Numbered from the stretch's first letter, positions 41,295 to 50,623 are shown. The stretch is DNA of 64,000 nucleotides from Hongsoonwoonella zoysiae (GCF_013266695.1 NZ_JABRXF010000001.1:1057236-1121235), one strand, 5' to 3'. Notes: generated by a model not told the origin, from the letters alone. Program-made: numbers and translations.

Positions 41295-41537
41295 ATGGGG
41301 TTCATGTTGAGCGAAAGCGATTTGCATCTCGATCTGAAAGGGCTGAAATGCCCGCTGCCGGTCCTGAAAGCACGCAAGGCCATGTCCCGTCTTGCAAGCG
41401 GCGCAAGGGTCTCGATCGAAGCGACCGACCCTCTGGCGACGATCGACATCCCCCATTTCTGCAATGAAGCCGGGCACCGCCTTCTTTCCCAGGAGGTGGA
41501 AGGTGAGCTGTCACGTTTCGTGATCGAAAAAGGCTGA
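41295..41537 (+). CDS. TusA-family sulfurtransferase
   Basis: 80 aa from ATG 41295 (ATG 41304 is possible). Signature LDLKGLKCPLPVLKARKAM with the CPxP cysteine (Cys19), followed by VSIEATDPLATIDIPHFCNEAGH. TusA-like proteins carry persulfide sulfur for tRNA thiolation or other sulfur relay. The tusBCDE genes are absent, so the partner is unknown. It ends 13 bp from the convergent phhB-like gene. Confidence 0.88.
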   Translation: MGFMLSESDLHLDLKGLKCPLPVLKARKAMSRLASGARVSIEATDPLATIDIPHFCNEAGHRLLSQEVEGELSRFVIEKG

Positions 41538-41550
41538 TCGGGTCCAGACC

Positions 41551-41844
41551 CTATTCGCCGGCCAGCCTGTCGATCGCTTTCGCGAGCTTCACATCGAGTT
41601 CGGTCAAACCGCCCGCGTCATGGGTCGACAATGTTATTTCGACCCGCCCGTAGACGTTCGACCACTCGGGATGGTGGTTCATCTTCTCCGCCTTCAGGGC
41701 GACCCTGGTCATGAAGCCGAAGGCCTCGACGAAGGTCTTGAACTCGAACGTCCTTGTGATGGCGTCCCGCCTTTCGGCGAGCGACCAGCCCTTCAATTCG
41801 GCAAGTGCGCGTTTACGGCTTTCCCGGTCCAGCAAGTCGGCCAT
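41551..41844 (-). CDS. phhB: 4a-hydroxytetrahydrobiopterin dehydratase (PCD/DCoH)
   Basis: 97 aa from ATG 41844. The pterin-binding motif [31 protein letters not shown] is intact, with the paired His residues and Trp. It dehydrates carbinolamine pterin formed by aromatic amino acid hydroxylases, or acts as a fold-mate in molybdopterin metabolism. No phhA hydroxylase gene is in this window. Confidence 0.92.
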   Translation of the reverse strand: MADLLDRESRKRALAELKGWSLAERRDAITRTFEFKTFVEAFGFMTRVALKAEKMNHHPEWSNVYGRVEITLSTHDAGGLTELDVKLAKAIDRLAGE

Positions 41845-41952
41845 TCGCTTTCTCCCGTTGCGTCTGCATAATACCAACCCCAAATGAAATAACGAGGCGG
41901 GGTGCGCATGCCAGCGGATGCTCCGCCCCTGGGGAGGAAGGCCATCGCTTCA

Positions 41953-42417
41953 ATGTACTCGGTTCTGTTCGTCTGCCTTGGCAACATCTGCCGTTCGCCG
42001 CTGGCTGAAGGAATATTCCGGCACGAGGCCAAGGCCGCGGGACTTGGGCGCGGCGTCGTGGCCGATTCCGCGGGCACGGGCGCATGGCACATCGGCAAGC
42101 CGCCCGATCCGCGCTCGATCGATATCGCCCGCCTGAACGGCATCGATATAGCGGGTCTGCGCGCGCGGCAGGTGAAAGCGGATGATTTTTCCCGCTTCGA
42201 GCTGATCCTCGCCATGGACGGCTCCAACCTGACCGATCTCGAACGGTTGAGGCCGGCAAACGCAAAAGCCGAGCTTCGCCGGTTTCTCGCAAGCGATGTG
42301 CCCGACCCCTACTACGGCGGGAACGACGGTTTCGCGAGCGTTTACCGGATGGTTCGGGACGGGTCGCTTGCGCTGATCGACGAAATTCGAGCGCGCGGCG
42401 GCTTTGCGGCAGGGTAG
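41953..42417 (+). CDS. Low-molecular-weight protein-tyrosine phosphatase
   Basis: 154 aa from ATG 41953. P-loop VCLGNICRSP gives catalytic Cys8 and Arg14; the general acid is in VPDPYYGG (near residue 118). It hydrolyses phosphotyrosine, or may act on arsenate-like substrates. No tyrosine kinase or capsule gene is beside it. The next gene begins 50 bp later with the same direction. Confidence 0.93.
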   Translation: MYSVLFVCLGNICRSPLAEGIFRHEAKAAGLGRGVVADSAGTGAWHIGKPPDPRSIDIARLNGIDIAGLRARQVKADDFSRFELILAMDGSNLTDLERLRPANAKAELRRFLASDVPDPYYGGNDGFASVYRMVRDGSLALIDEIRARGGFAAG

Positions 42418-42467
42418 GCTGAATTCCGGGCTCGAGATTGAAACAGTCAGGATCAGGAGGACATGAC

Positions 42468-42920
42468 ATGAGCGGTGTGCGTATCGACCATGATGCATGG
42501 GTGCTCGTCGGCGACGGCGAGAAGGCGCTTGTCTTCCGAAACGAGGGCGACGCCGACTACCCGAACCTGCAGGTGGTGCAGATGCTCGAACATGAAAACC
42601 CCGCGACGCGCGAACAGGGGACGGATGCGCCGGGGCGTTTCAACGACGGGCCGAGCGAGCACAAGAGCGCCGTCGAGACGACCGACTGGCACAGGCTGGA
42701 AAAGCACCGTTTCGCCAAGGAAATCGCCGATGCGCTCTATAAGGCCGCGCACAAGGGGCGCTTTTCCAAGCTGGTGGTGGCGGCGCCGCCCATGACGCTG
42801 GGAGACTTGCGCAAGGCGTTCCACAAGGAAGTCCTGAGCCGTGTCGTGGCCGAAGTCGACAAGACCCTGACCGGCCATCCGCCTTCGGAGATCGAGAAGA
42901 TCCTGTCGACGAAGGACTGA
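42468..42920 (+). CDS. Host-attachment (baeRF-like) family protein
   Basis: 150 aa; AGGAGG lies upstream of ATG 42468. The family marks are DHDAWVLVGDGEKALVFRN at the start, TDWHRLEKHRFAKEIADALYKAAHKGRFSKLVVAAPPMTLGDLR and the late EVDKTLTGHP. The family is named for an Agrobacterium attachment gene but resembles release-factor-like domains, so a true host-attachment role is doubtful. Probably cytosolic. Confidence 0.85.
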   Translation: MSGVRIDHDAWVLVGDGEKALVFRNEGDADYPNLQVVQMLEHENPATREQGTDAPGRFNDGPSEHKSAVETTDWHRLEKHRFAKEIADALYKAAHKGRFSKLVVAAPPMTLGDLRKAFHKEVLSRVVAEVDKTLTGHPPSEIEKILSTKD

Positions 42921-42967
42921 CGCGGGAGACTGGTGATGAATCGTGCGTCGCGGGAAACCTGTGGCGC

Positions 42968-43810
42968 TTATTCCTTTCCGAACATCCCTGCCCAACGTGC
43001 CAAGCCGGAGCGAAGCCCGTTTGCGGCCTTCGCAAGATTGCGCTTAAGCGCCCGGCCGGCGCGCGAGAAGCCGCATTCGAGTGCTGCCTCGGAAAGGAAA
43101 GCCGGCGGCTGCACGTAGAAGACCCGGTGGACGATCAGCAGGATCAGGAATGTGATGCCCCAGGAAAGCAGCGTATCGGAAAGGAAATGCCCGCCGAAGG
43201 CGACGCGATTGAGCGAAAGTGCCGCCGCAAGGACGAGCACGGCGGCGGTTACCGGAAGCCGCCAGGTTTTCGGCGCGAGAAATGCCAGCGACAGGAGCCA
43301 GATGCTGGAGGACGCCTCACCCGAAACGAACGAGCAGTTGGTGTCGCAATGGTCCGTCACATGCCAGACTGGAACGTAGGGAAGGTCGCCGCCGAAGAAA
43401 TCGACGTTGCGCGGGCGCGGCCGGCCCCAGTTGTTCTTCAGGATCGCGTTGACGACGATGCCGGGCGCGAGAATGAGCGTCGAGATGAGAAATAGCGGGG
43501 CGCGCAAGGGCACGACGGATTTGCGATCGGGAAAGGCGAGCTTCAAGGCCAGAACCGCGAGGCTGGCGACGGCAATGAGCTTGACCAGATGAGGTCCGAG
43601 ATGGCGCAGCTCGACGAGAAAAGCGGTATCCTTTGCCCGGAATCCCTCGTCGCCTGAATAAAAAAGGCCGGAGGCCCAGCGGTCCACCCCCGGGAACAGG
43701 AGGAAGAACGCGGATACGAGCGCGATATAGGCGAGCGTCGCCAGCACCGGGTGGCGCGCCGCCGCCTTGACCGTTCCTGCCCATGGGCTTTTGATGAAGC
43801 TGTTCTGCAT
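42968..43810 (-). CDS. PAP2-family membrane phosphatase (LpxE-like)
   Basis: 280 aa, six membrane helices. PAP2 motifs in order: KNNWGRPRP (near residue 125), CSFVSGEAS (near 160) and SLNRVAFGGHFLSD (near 200), giving the catalytic His pair and Arg. The VWHVTDHCDTNCSFVSGEAS arrangement resembles lipid A 1-phosphatases (LpxE), so lipid A or undecaprenyl pyrophosphate is a possible substrate; not proven. It is divergent from the isomerase gene. Confidence 0.85.
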   Translation of the reverse strand: MQNSFIKSPWAGTVKAAARHPVLATLAYIALVSAFFLLFPGVDRWASGLFYSGDEGFRAKDTAFLVELRHLGPHLVKLIAVASLAVLALKLAFPDRKSVVPLRAPLFLISTLILAPGIVVNAILKNNWGRPRPRNVDFFGGDLPYVPVWHVTDHCDTNCSFVSGEASSSIWLLSLAFLAPKTWRLPVTAAVLVLAAALSLNRVAFGGHFLSDTLLSWGITFLILLIVHRVFYVQPPAFLSEAALECGFSRAGRALKRNLAKAANGLRSGLARWAGMFGKE

Positions 43811-43829
43811 CTCGTTGCCGTTTTAAGCG

Positions 43830-43864
43830 CCATTCCGGCCTTATTCATGAGCCCATCACCTAAC
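43830..43864 (+). repeat. 35-bp intergenic motif, copy 2
   Basis: CCATTCCGGCCTTATTCATG continues as AGCCCATCACCTAAC. It is the second copy of the motif at 41244-41278, here in the short divergent region between the phosphatase and isomerase genes. Confidence 0.55.
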
Positions 43865-43921
43865 CCAATTGACGGGCGCGTCCAATGGCCGATATGCCGC
43901 GTCTTTTAGCAGGACCCGATC

Positions 43922-44530
43922 ATGACCAGGCCCGCAATCTCCTTCTGGTTCGAATTCGCTTCGACCTACAGCTACCTCAGCGCGATGCGCATCGAGACGC
44001 TTGCGGCCAAGCGCGGCGTCGATATCGACTGGCGCCCGTTTCTGCTCGGCCCGATTTTCGCGGAACTCGGATGGTCGACCTCGCCCTTCAACATCCAGCC
44101 CGCCAAGGGGGCCTACATGTGGCGCGATATGGAACGCCAGTGCGAACTCCTGTCGCTGCCCTTGTCGCGCCCCGAACCGTTTCCCCAAAACGGCATCAAG
44201 GCGGCGCGCATCGCATGGTGCCTTAGGGGGGGTGAGTGGATCGGCGGTTTCGTGCGGGCCGTCTACACAGCCGAGTTCGGGCAACGACAGGATATTTCCG
44301 ATCCGGCGTTTCTCGCCTCCGTTCTGGTCGATATCGGGGCGCCGGCGCGGGATATCATGGAGCGCATCGAAACGGGCGAGGTGAAAGCCGCCCTCAGGGC
44401 GGAGGTGGAGGAGGCCAAGCGTCTCGGCATTTTCGGCGCGCCAGGCTTCGTCACGCCCGACGGCGAGCTCTTCTGGGGCAACGACCGTCTGGAGGACGCG
44501 CTGGAATGGGCGCATCGCCGTGCCGGATAA
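43922..44530 (+). CDS. 2-hydroxychromene-2-carboxylate isomerase-like protein
   Basis: 202 aa of the DsbA-related HCCA isomerase / kappa-GST family. ISFWFEFASTYSYLSAMRIE provides the active-site Ser14 in place of the DsbA CxxC. Later PRPEPFPQNG-like and GIFGAPGFVTPDGELFWGNDRLEDAL segments (cis-Pro loop) are intact. Activity may be glutathione-dependent isomerisation in aromatic degradation, or another glutathione transfer; no aromatic pathway genes are nearby. Confidence 0.88.
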   Translation: MTRPAISFWFEFASTYSYLSAMRIETLAAKRGVDIDWRPFLLGPIFAELGWSTSPFNIQPAKGAYMWRDMERQCELLSLPLSRPEPFPQNGIKAARIAWCLRGGEWIGGFVRAVYTAEFGQRQDISDPAFLASVLVDIGAPARDIMERIETGEVKAALRAEVEEAKRLGIFGAPGFVTPDGELFWGNDRLEDALEWAHRRAG

Positions 44531-44591
44531 ACCTGTCGCCCTTAACCGCGCGAAAGAGTAGATTGCACGCGCAATTCCGAATGGGTTCGCC

Positions 44592-45233
44592 ATGAATTTC
44601 GTGCCTGATACGCCTGTTCTGCTCGCGTTTTCCCTTGCCTGCGTGGTGCTGGCGGTCACGCCGGGCCCGGACATGACGCTTTTCGTGAGCCGCGCGCTTT
44701 CGCAAGGCAGGGGGGCGGGCTTCATGTCGATGGCAGGTGCACTCGCGGGAAGCGTCGTGCATACGATGCTGGTCGCCTTCGGCCTGTCGGCGCTGATAGC
44801 GGCTTCGGCATCGGCCTTTTTCGTCGTCAAGCTTGTCGGCGCGCTTTATCTCGTCTGGCTCGCTGTTGACACGATCCGGCACGGTTCGGCGCTCACGGTA
44901 TCCAAGGAGAATGCGCAGCGCAGGTCCATGTCGCGCGTCTTCATGACGGGCCTCCTCGTCAACCTGCTCAATCCGAAGATCGCGCTCTTCTTCCTGACTT
45001 TTCTGCCTCAGTTCGTGGAGGCGAGCGACCCCGACGCGGCCAGCAAGCTGATATTCCTCGGTCTTTATTTCGTGGCCGTCTCGATCCCCATATGCGGGGC
45101 GATGGTGGTTGGCGCGGATGCGTTTTCGAACGCCTTGCGACGCTCGCCCAGGATCATGCGGGCCTTCGACTGGCTTTTCGCCACAGTGATCGGCGGGTTC
45201 GCCGTGAAGCTCATCTTCGCGAGCCGGAGTTGA
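44592..45233 (+). CDS. LysE/RhtB-family exporter
   Basis: 213 aa, six membrane helices. The LysE start AFSLACVVLAVTPGPDMTLFVSRALSQGRGAGFMSMAGALAG and the middle GALYLVWLAVDTIRHG and FMTGLLVNLLNPKIALFFLTFLPQFV are typical. It probably exports amino acids or related metabolites. It lies 60 bp after the isomerase gene on the same strand. Confidence 0.9.
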   Translation: MNFVPDTPVLLAFSLACVVLAVTPGPDMTLFVSRALSQGRGAGFMSMAGALAGSVVHTMLVAFGLSALIAASASAFFVVKLVGALYLVWLAVDTIRHGSALTVSKENAQRRSMSRVFMTGLLVNLLNPKIALFFLTFLPQFVEASDPDAASKLIFLGLYFVAVSIPICGAMVVGADAFSNALRRSPRIMRAFDWLFATVIGGFAVKLIFASRS

Positions 45234-45461
45234 GGTGGAATGCGCGAACGTCAACGGTGCCTTAAGGCAACAGGGGTTAAAAACATAAAACATCCGCTTT
45301 ACCTTACTGGCGAGGGATGCGATTCGCCCCAGATTTAAAATAAGGTGAGCGAATCCACGGGTGATTCCGCCTGAATGCGGGCCGGCCCGGGGGCAGGCAG
45401 CGCGCGGGCGGCGAGCATTCGGGCAGGCGATTTCTATTCGACGGGCAGCGAAGGACCGACG

Positions 45462-47420
45462 ATGTCTTCGATAATGAGATATTCCGTTTCAGCGATTGCA
45501 TGCGTGGCCGCTGTCGGCGCGTTGCTGGCCTCATCGGCGCCGGCGGACGCGCAAGGCTTCCTGGACCGCCTGTTTAATCCGAAACATTACGACAACGGCC
45601 AGCGCCGGGAAGCCGAGCCGGTGCGCCGTGAAATCCCGAAGGTCCGTGTCAGCGGCCCGCGCTATTACACCTACAAGCCCGACACGCTGAAGACGGCAAG
45701 CCTCGCGAAGCTCGGCCGCGAACTCGACGCCTACGCCCAAGCCCTGCAAGAGCGGGTGGAAGAGGAAGCGCGGGCGGAGGATCGCCCCGGTGCGCCGGAG
45801 GGCGCGGCATCGGTGACAAAGGCAAGGGTGGACGTGCAGGCGCCGGTACCGGCAGAGGATTTCAAGGCTGATCCAGCCTTCCTGGATGCGCGTGCGGTGC
45901 TGGAGCAGACGCAGGTGCGGGCGTTGCCGGAAGTGATCGAGGCGATCGAGGCCTTCTACGCGACGCATCCGGCCTTTGTCTGGCTTGACGACGGGCAGAT
46001 CGGCCAAAAAGCGGTCGGGGCGATCAACACGATGAGCGAGGCGGCGCAGGTCGGCCTCGATCCCGCGGACTATCGCGTGGAATTTCCGGCCCTTGACGGC
46101 ACAGCTGACGATGCCGCGCGCCAGGCCGAACTCATGCGTTTCGAAATGGAACTTTCGGCAGCCGCGCTCACCTATGCGCTGGACGCTGCGCGCGGGCGCA
46201 TCGACCCGAACCGCATCTCCGGCTATCACGATCTGCCGCGCAAGGAGATCGACCTCAAGCTCGTCATGGGCAGCATCGCAGCCGCGGAAAACATTTCGGA
46301 GTATCTGGAAGGTCGCAATCCATCGAACGAGCAGTTCGTCCGACTGAAGCGGGCGCTGGCGAGCTTGAAGGAGGCCGATGAGGCCGAGCGCGTTGAAATC
46401 GCCGAAGGCACGTTCCTGCGGCCCGGCGGCAGCAGCGCAGAACTCAAGAACGTTATCGCCGCGATCGGCCTCAAGGGATCGGACAACCTCAGGGCCGCGC
46501 ATGCCGACACGCTTGCCGCCTATGACGGGGGCGAAGACTATGCGCCCGAACTCGTGGCGCTGCTCAAGGATTTCCAGGCCGAAAACGGACTGACCGCCGA
46601 CGGCATCATCGGCAAGAATACGATCCGTGCGCTCGAGGGCATTTCCAACGCCGACAAGATCGAGAAGGTGAAGCTCGCGATGGAGCGGCTGCGCTGGCTT
46701 CCGCGCGACTTCGGCCCGCGCTACGTCTTCATCAACCAGCCGGCCTTCATGGCCACCTATGTGGACGAGGAACGCGAGCCGCTTTCCATGCGCGTCGTCG
46801 TCGGCCAGAAATCGAACCAGACGTATTTCTTCTCCGACAAGATCGAAACGGTGGAATACAACCCCTATTGGGGCGTGCCCTATTCGATCATCGTCAACGA
46901 GATGCTGCCGAAGCTCGCGCAGGACCCGTCCTATCTCGACAGGATCGGCTATGAGGTGTCGACGGTTTCGGGCCAGCAGGTTTCTTCAGCCTCCGTCGAC
47001 TGGTATGCGGTTGCCAGGAAGCAGCAGCCGATCAACGTGCGCCAGCGTCCGGGAAGCGACAACGCTTTGGGCGAACTGAAGATCCTCTTCCCCAACAGGC
47101 ATGCGATCTACATGCACGACACGCCAGCCAAGCGGCTTTTCAAGAAGGACGCCCGCGCCTTTAGTCACGGTTGCGTGCGCCTTGAGGATCCGCGCGCCAT
47201 GGCCGCCGCCGTGCTCGGCAAGCCCATCGACTATATCGCCTCGCGCATCGCCCAGGGCAGGAACGACAACGACCGCGTGACCCGCGACATTCCCGTTCAT
47301 GTGGCCTATTTCACCGCCTGGCCGGAAGCCGACGGCGGCATGGGCTATTACGCCGACGTCTACGACCGCGACGAATACCTGAGGAAGGCGATCGAGGCGA
47401 CGCGGGCCGCGCGAATCTGA
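45462..47420 (+). CDS. Large L,D-transpeptidase (YcbB-type)
   Basis: 652 aa from ATG 45462, with AAGGA upstream. Signal peptide residues 1-32 (SAPADAQ). A first half without catalytic motifs (residues 60-360) is followed by a peptidoglycan-binding helix bundle (about 370-400; LVALLKDFQAENGLTADGIIGKNTIRAL) and a YkuD catalytic domain (about 430-600) with MHDTPAKRLFKKDARAFSHGCVRLEDP (catalytic His and Cys). The VGQKSNQTYFFSDKIETVEYNPYWGVPYSI block is the YcbB subdomain. It would cross-link murein at 3-3 positions. Third YkuD protein of the window. Confidence 0.93.
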   Translation: MSSIMRYSVSAIACVAAVGALLASSAPADAQGFLDRLFNPKHYDNGQRREAEPVRREIPKVRVSGPRYYTYKPDTLKTASLAKLGRELDAYAQALQERVEEEARAEDRPGAPEGAASVTKARVDVQAPVPAEDFKADPAFLDARAVLEQTQVRALPEVIEAIEAFYATHPAFVWLDDGQIGQKAVGAINTMSEAAQVGLDPADYRVEFPALDGTADDAARQAELMRFEMELSAAALTYALDAARGRIDPNRISGYHDLPRKEIDLKLVMGSIAAAENISEYLEGRNPSNEQFVRLKRALASLKEADEAERVEIAEGTFLRPGGSSAELKNVIAAIGLKGSDNLRAAHADTLAAYDGGEDYAPELVALLKDFQAENGLTADGIIGKNTIRALEGISNADKIEKVKLAMERLRWLPRDFGPRYVFINQPAFMATYVDEEREPLSMRVVVGQKSNQTYFFSDKIETVEYNPYWGVPYSIIVNEMLPKLAQDPSYLDRIGYEVSTVSGQQVSSASVDWYAVARKQQPINVRQRPGSDNALGELKILFPNRHAIYMHDTPAKRLFKKDARAFSHGCVRLEDPRAMAAAVLGKPIDYIASRIAQGRNDNDRVTRDIPVHVAYFTAWPEADGGMGYYADVYDRDEYLRKAIEATRAARI

Positions 47421-47445
47421 CGGACCGGAGCGGGACCGCAGCTAT

Positions 47446-48618
47446 TCAATCGCCGGGATTTATATCCGCATGGACCTTTTCGAGCGCCGCATGGAGCGAT
47501 GCGGGATCGATGGGCTTCTCCATGACGCTATGGAAGCCGCTGGCCAAAAGCGCCTGACGGTCGGGATTGGATGCCGCGGTAATGGCGATCGCGGGCAGGC
47601 CGCCGCCGCCTTCTTCCTTGCGCAATGCCTCAAGTGTCTGAAATCCGTCCATTCCCGGCATGGTCAGGTCTATCAGAGCGGCGTCGAAAGGCATGTGCTC
47701 GACCGCCGCTTCGAAGCGGGCGAGCGCTTCCTCCCCGCTTGCCGCCATCGCGGCATCGACCCCGAAGGCATGAAGCATCGTGACGAGGAGCCGCCGGTGC
47801 GTCTCATTATCATCGACGATGAGCACGCGTTTCGGCAGGACACCCGATGCCGCCGAAGCGATTTTTTCCGACTTGTCGCCACGATAGGAAGGCCGTTCGG
47901 TCTCCATGATCGGGAGTGTGAGGCGGAAACAGCTTCCTGAGGTGGATGTATGCACAAGCTCAAGGCTCCCGCCCGCGCCTGCCGCGAGATGACGGGCGTT
48001 CCAGAGGCCGAGCCCGGTGCCGGCGTTTTCGCCGTTCGCGCCTTCGCCGCGTCGATATGGCTTGAAGAGTTTGCTCCGGCCAACGTCGGAAAATCCGCCG
48101 CCGCTGTCTTCGACGTCCAATATGAGGTGCCGGGATGAGGCCTCGGCAACCGCCTTCCCCTTGAAGCCGACCGATCCGGCGTCGGTATATTTGACGGCGT
48201 TTTCCGCAAGAGCAGACGCGATCCTGCGCAAGGAGGCCGGATCGGCGACGCGATAGCCGGCCAGCGCGTCATCTATATCAAGGCAAAACTCAAGCCCCTT
48301 TTCCCTCGCCGCCGTGGCGAAAAGCCCGCCGACCCCGCTCAGCACAGCGTGGATCGTCGGCGCTTCTCCGTCCGACCGCTCAAGGGCGTTCGCCCTTGCG
48401 GTGTCGAGTAGGTTCGTTGTCATCGCCAGCAAAGCGTCGATGGCTTCCAGAACGGTGCCGAGTGCTTGCGCCTGCGTGTCGCTCAATGGTTCGCGCATCG
48501 CAACCTCGGTTGCCGTCCGCATGGCGGAAAGCGGCGTGCGCAGGTCGTGAACGAGGGCGGCCTGCCGGTCGCGCTCTTCTTCGTGCGGGCGTTTGTCCGT
48601 CGGTTTCCTGTCGCTCAC
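47446..48618 (-). CDS. Soluble hybrid histidine kinase/response regulator
   Basis: 390 aa from GTG 48618. The chain starts almost directly at the dimerisation helix: LVHDLRTPLSAMRTA gives the phosphoacceptor His24. HATPase follows with N-box AENAVKYTD (Asn140), DSGGGFSD and GTGLGLWNARH (about 170-210). A receiver domain (about 263-385) has VDDNETH, Asp317 in LIDLTMPGMDG and the Lys of MEKPIDP. There is no membrane helix, PAS or GAF domain, so it likely gets its signal from a partner protein or works as a relay. It ends 25 bp from the large L,D-transpeptidase, tail to tail. Confidence 0.9.
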   Translation of the reverse strand: MSDRKPTDKRPHEEERDRQAALVHDLRTPLSAMRTATEVAMREPLSDTQAQALGTVLEAIDALLAMTTNLLDTARANALERSDGEAPTIHAVLSGVGGLFATAAREKGLEFCLDIDDALAGYRVADPASLRRIASALAENAVKYTDAGSVGFKGKAVAEASSRHLILDVEDSGGGFSDVGRSKLFKPYRRGEGANGENAGTGLGLWNARHLAAGAGGSLELVHTSTSGSCFRLTLPIMETERPSYRGDKSEKIASAASGVLPKRVLIVDDNETHRRLLVTMLHAFGVDAAMAASGEEALARFEAAVEHMPFDAALIDLTMPGMDGFQTLEALRKEEGGGGLPAIAITAASNPDRQALLASGFHSVMEKPIDPASLHAALEKVHADINPGD

Positions 48619-48774
48619 CGGCCTCGCCTGCGTTCCACGCCGCGAAGGGAAGATTGCGCGGCGCCCATATGTATCTTCCAGCTATCGGCGAGGAGGCTTC
48701 CGGAATCAAGCAAGTATCGCACTTCCGGACCTCGATCCCTTGATTGCGTTGCGCCTTCGTGCGAATTAGCGCCA

Positions 48775-49728
48775 ATGATCACACAAATTCTGACGGTTGT
48801 GCTGCCGGTCTTCGCGCTGATCGGGATCGGCTACGGGTCCGCGCGGGTCGGGCTTCTGGACGCGAAGATCGGCGATGCGCTCGGCCAGTTCGTCTTCGTG
48901 ATCGCGATCCCTGTCCTCATCTTCAAGACGCTTGCCACAAGCTCGCTCGGCGGGGTTTCGCCCTGGGGGTTCTGGTTCTCCTATTTCACCGGCGTCGCCG
49001 TGGTCTGGGCGCTCGGGACGCTGATTGTGCGAAAGGCGTTCGGGCGGGAGGCGCGCGCCGGCGTGATTGCCGGCATCAGCGCGGCCTTCGCAAACACGGT
49101 CATGGTCGGCATTCCGCTGGTTACCGCCGTCTTCGGCGAGCCGGGGCTGGTGCCGCTCTTTGTGCTGATTTCCATTCACCTGCCGCTCCTGACGATCGTC
49201 TGCGCGATCGTGATGGAGCGTGCGGCGGTCGTCGACGGAACGGAGAAAGGGCGCCCCCTTGCCGAAATCCTCAGGACGGTGCTGAACAACCTCATCACCA
49301 ACCCGATTGTGGTCGGCATTCTCGCCGGCGCATTCTGGCAGGTCGCGGGGTTTCCGGTCGGCGGCCTTTTCAAGATCATCCTCGACCAGATCGGCGCTGC
49401 GGCGCTGCCCATGGCGCTTTTTTCGCTCGGCATGAGCATGGTGCGCTACGGCGTGCGCGGCAACGTGGGGCCGGCGATCATCCTCAGCATGCTAAAGGCT
49501 TTCGTGATGCCGGCGGTTGTCTATGTCATGGCGCGCTATGCGGTCGGCCTGCCGCCGCTCTGGGTCTCCGTGGCCACTCTCACAGCCTGCTGCCCGACAG
49601 GCATAAACGCGTTTCTCTTCGCAAGTCGCTATGGCACCGGGCATGCGATGTCGGCCAACTCCATCACCTTCACGACGGCGGCGGCCGTCTTTACGACAGG
49701 CCTCTGGATGGCTTTCCTCGGCCTGTAA
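48775..49728 (+). CDS. AEC-family auxin-efflux-type transporter
   Basis: 317 aa from ATG 48775; the frame extends upstream inside the kinase gene as a shadow. About ten hydrophobic helices; AEC marks include FALIGIGYGSARVGLLDAKIGDALGQFVFVIAIPVLIFKTLA and the central SMLKAFVMPAVVYVMARYAVGLPP. Bacterial members export organic acids or dipeptides (MdcF, MleP-like); substrate unknown. Confidence 0.9.
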   Translation: MITQILTVVLPVFALIGIGYGSARVGLLDAKIGDALGQFVFVIAIPVLIFKTLATSSLGGVSPWGFWFSYFTGVAVVWALGTLIVRKAFGREARAGVIAGISAAFANTVMVGIPLVTAVFGEPGLVPLFVLISIHLPLLTIVCAIVMERAAVVDGTEKGRPLAEILRTVLNNLITNPIVVGILAGAFWQVAGFPVGGLFKIILDQIGAAALPMALFSLGMSMVRYGVRGNVGPAIILSMLKAFVMPAVVYVMARYAVGLPPLWVSVATLTACCPTGINAFLFASRYGTGHAMSANSITFTTAAAVFTTGLWMAFLGL

Positions 49729-49735
49729 GCAGCAA

Positions 49736-50623
49736 TCACCGAAGACCGACCATCGCCCGGATTTCCGCAGGCGTGTGGCCGGCGGCGCGAAGCTCGCGAA
49801 GGGCTGTGTCGCGCGAGGACTTGGAAAGCTTGCGGCCGTCCGGCCCGAGAATCAGCCGGTGATGGTGATAGACCGGCTCCGGCAGATCCAGAAGCGCCTG
49901 CAACAGGCGGTGAACGGCGGTCGCGAAGAAAAGATCCTGCCCCCGCATGACTTGGGTGATGCCCTGCAAGGCATCGTCGACGACGACGGAGAGGTGATAG
50001 CTCGTGGGCGTGTCCTTGCGCGCGAGCACGACATCGCCCCAAAGCGCGGGGGCGGCGGCAAGCAGGCCGTTTTCGCCGTGAGGCCCGCTTCCCTCCTCCC
50101 GCCATGTCAACGGCCTGCCCATGCGCGCCAGTGCCTTTTTCATGTGGAGGCGAAGCGCAAAGGGCGCATCGCAGCGCCTGCGCGCCTCAATTTCCGCAGC
50201 GTCCAGTACGGCCCGGTCGCCTGGATAAAGCGGTACGCCGTCCGGATCGCGCGGCCAGGGCTTGCCGCGCGCCTCACTGGCTGCGACATGCGCCTTGATC
50301 TCGCTTCGTGTGAGATAGCCGCGATAAAGAAGCCCCATATCGTCGAGCCGGGCGAGGGTAGCGCGGTAATCGTTGAAATTCTCCGACTGGCGTCGAACGG
50401 GTTCTTCCCACGAAAGGCCGAGCCAGGAAAGATCCTCCAGCATCTCGCGGGTGAGTTCCTGCGTGCAGCGGACGATGTCGATATCTTCGATCCGCAAGAG
50501 GAAACGGCCGCCCGTATGCCGCGCCGCTTCGAAGTTGAGCAAACCCGACAGCGCATGGCCGAGATGCAGATGCCCGTTTGGCGAGGGCGCAAAGCGGTAA
50601 ATAGGGCGGGAGGAGGTGGGCAT
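49736..50623 (-). CDS. gluQ: Glutamyl-Q tRNA(Asp) synthetase
   Basis: 295 aa from ATG 50623. It is a truncated GluRS: nucleotide motifs HLHLGHALS (HIGH-like, near residue 18) and KLSKSSRD (KMSKS-like, near 258), with no anticodon-binding domain. Length fits GluQRS, which attaches glutamate to queuosine of tRNA-Asp. It is divergent from the glycosylase gene and tail-to-tail with the AEC transporter (7 bp gap). Confidence 0.92.
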   Translation of the reverse strand: MPTSSRPIYRFAPSPNGHLHLGHALSGLLNFEAARHTGGRFLLRIEDIDIVRCTQELTREMLEDLSWLGLSWEEPVRRQSENFNDYRATLARLDDMGLLYRGYLTRSEIKAHVAASEARGKPWPRDPDGVPLYPGDRAVLDAAEIEARRRCDAPFALRLHMKKALARMGRPLTWREEGSGPHGENGLLAAAPALWGDVVLARKDTPTSYHLSVVVDDALQGITQVMRGQDLFFATAVHRLLQALLDLPEPVYHHHRLILGPDGRKLSKSSRDTALRELRAAGHTPAEIRAMVGLR

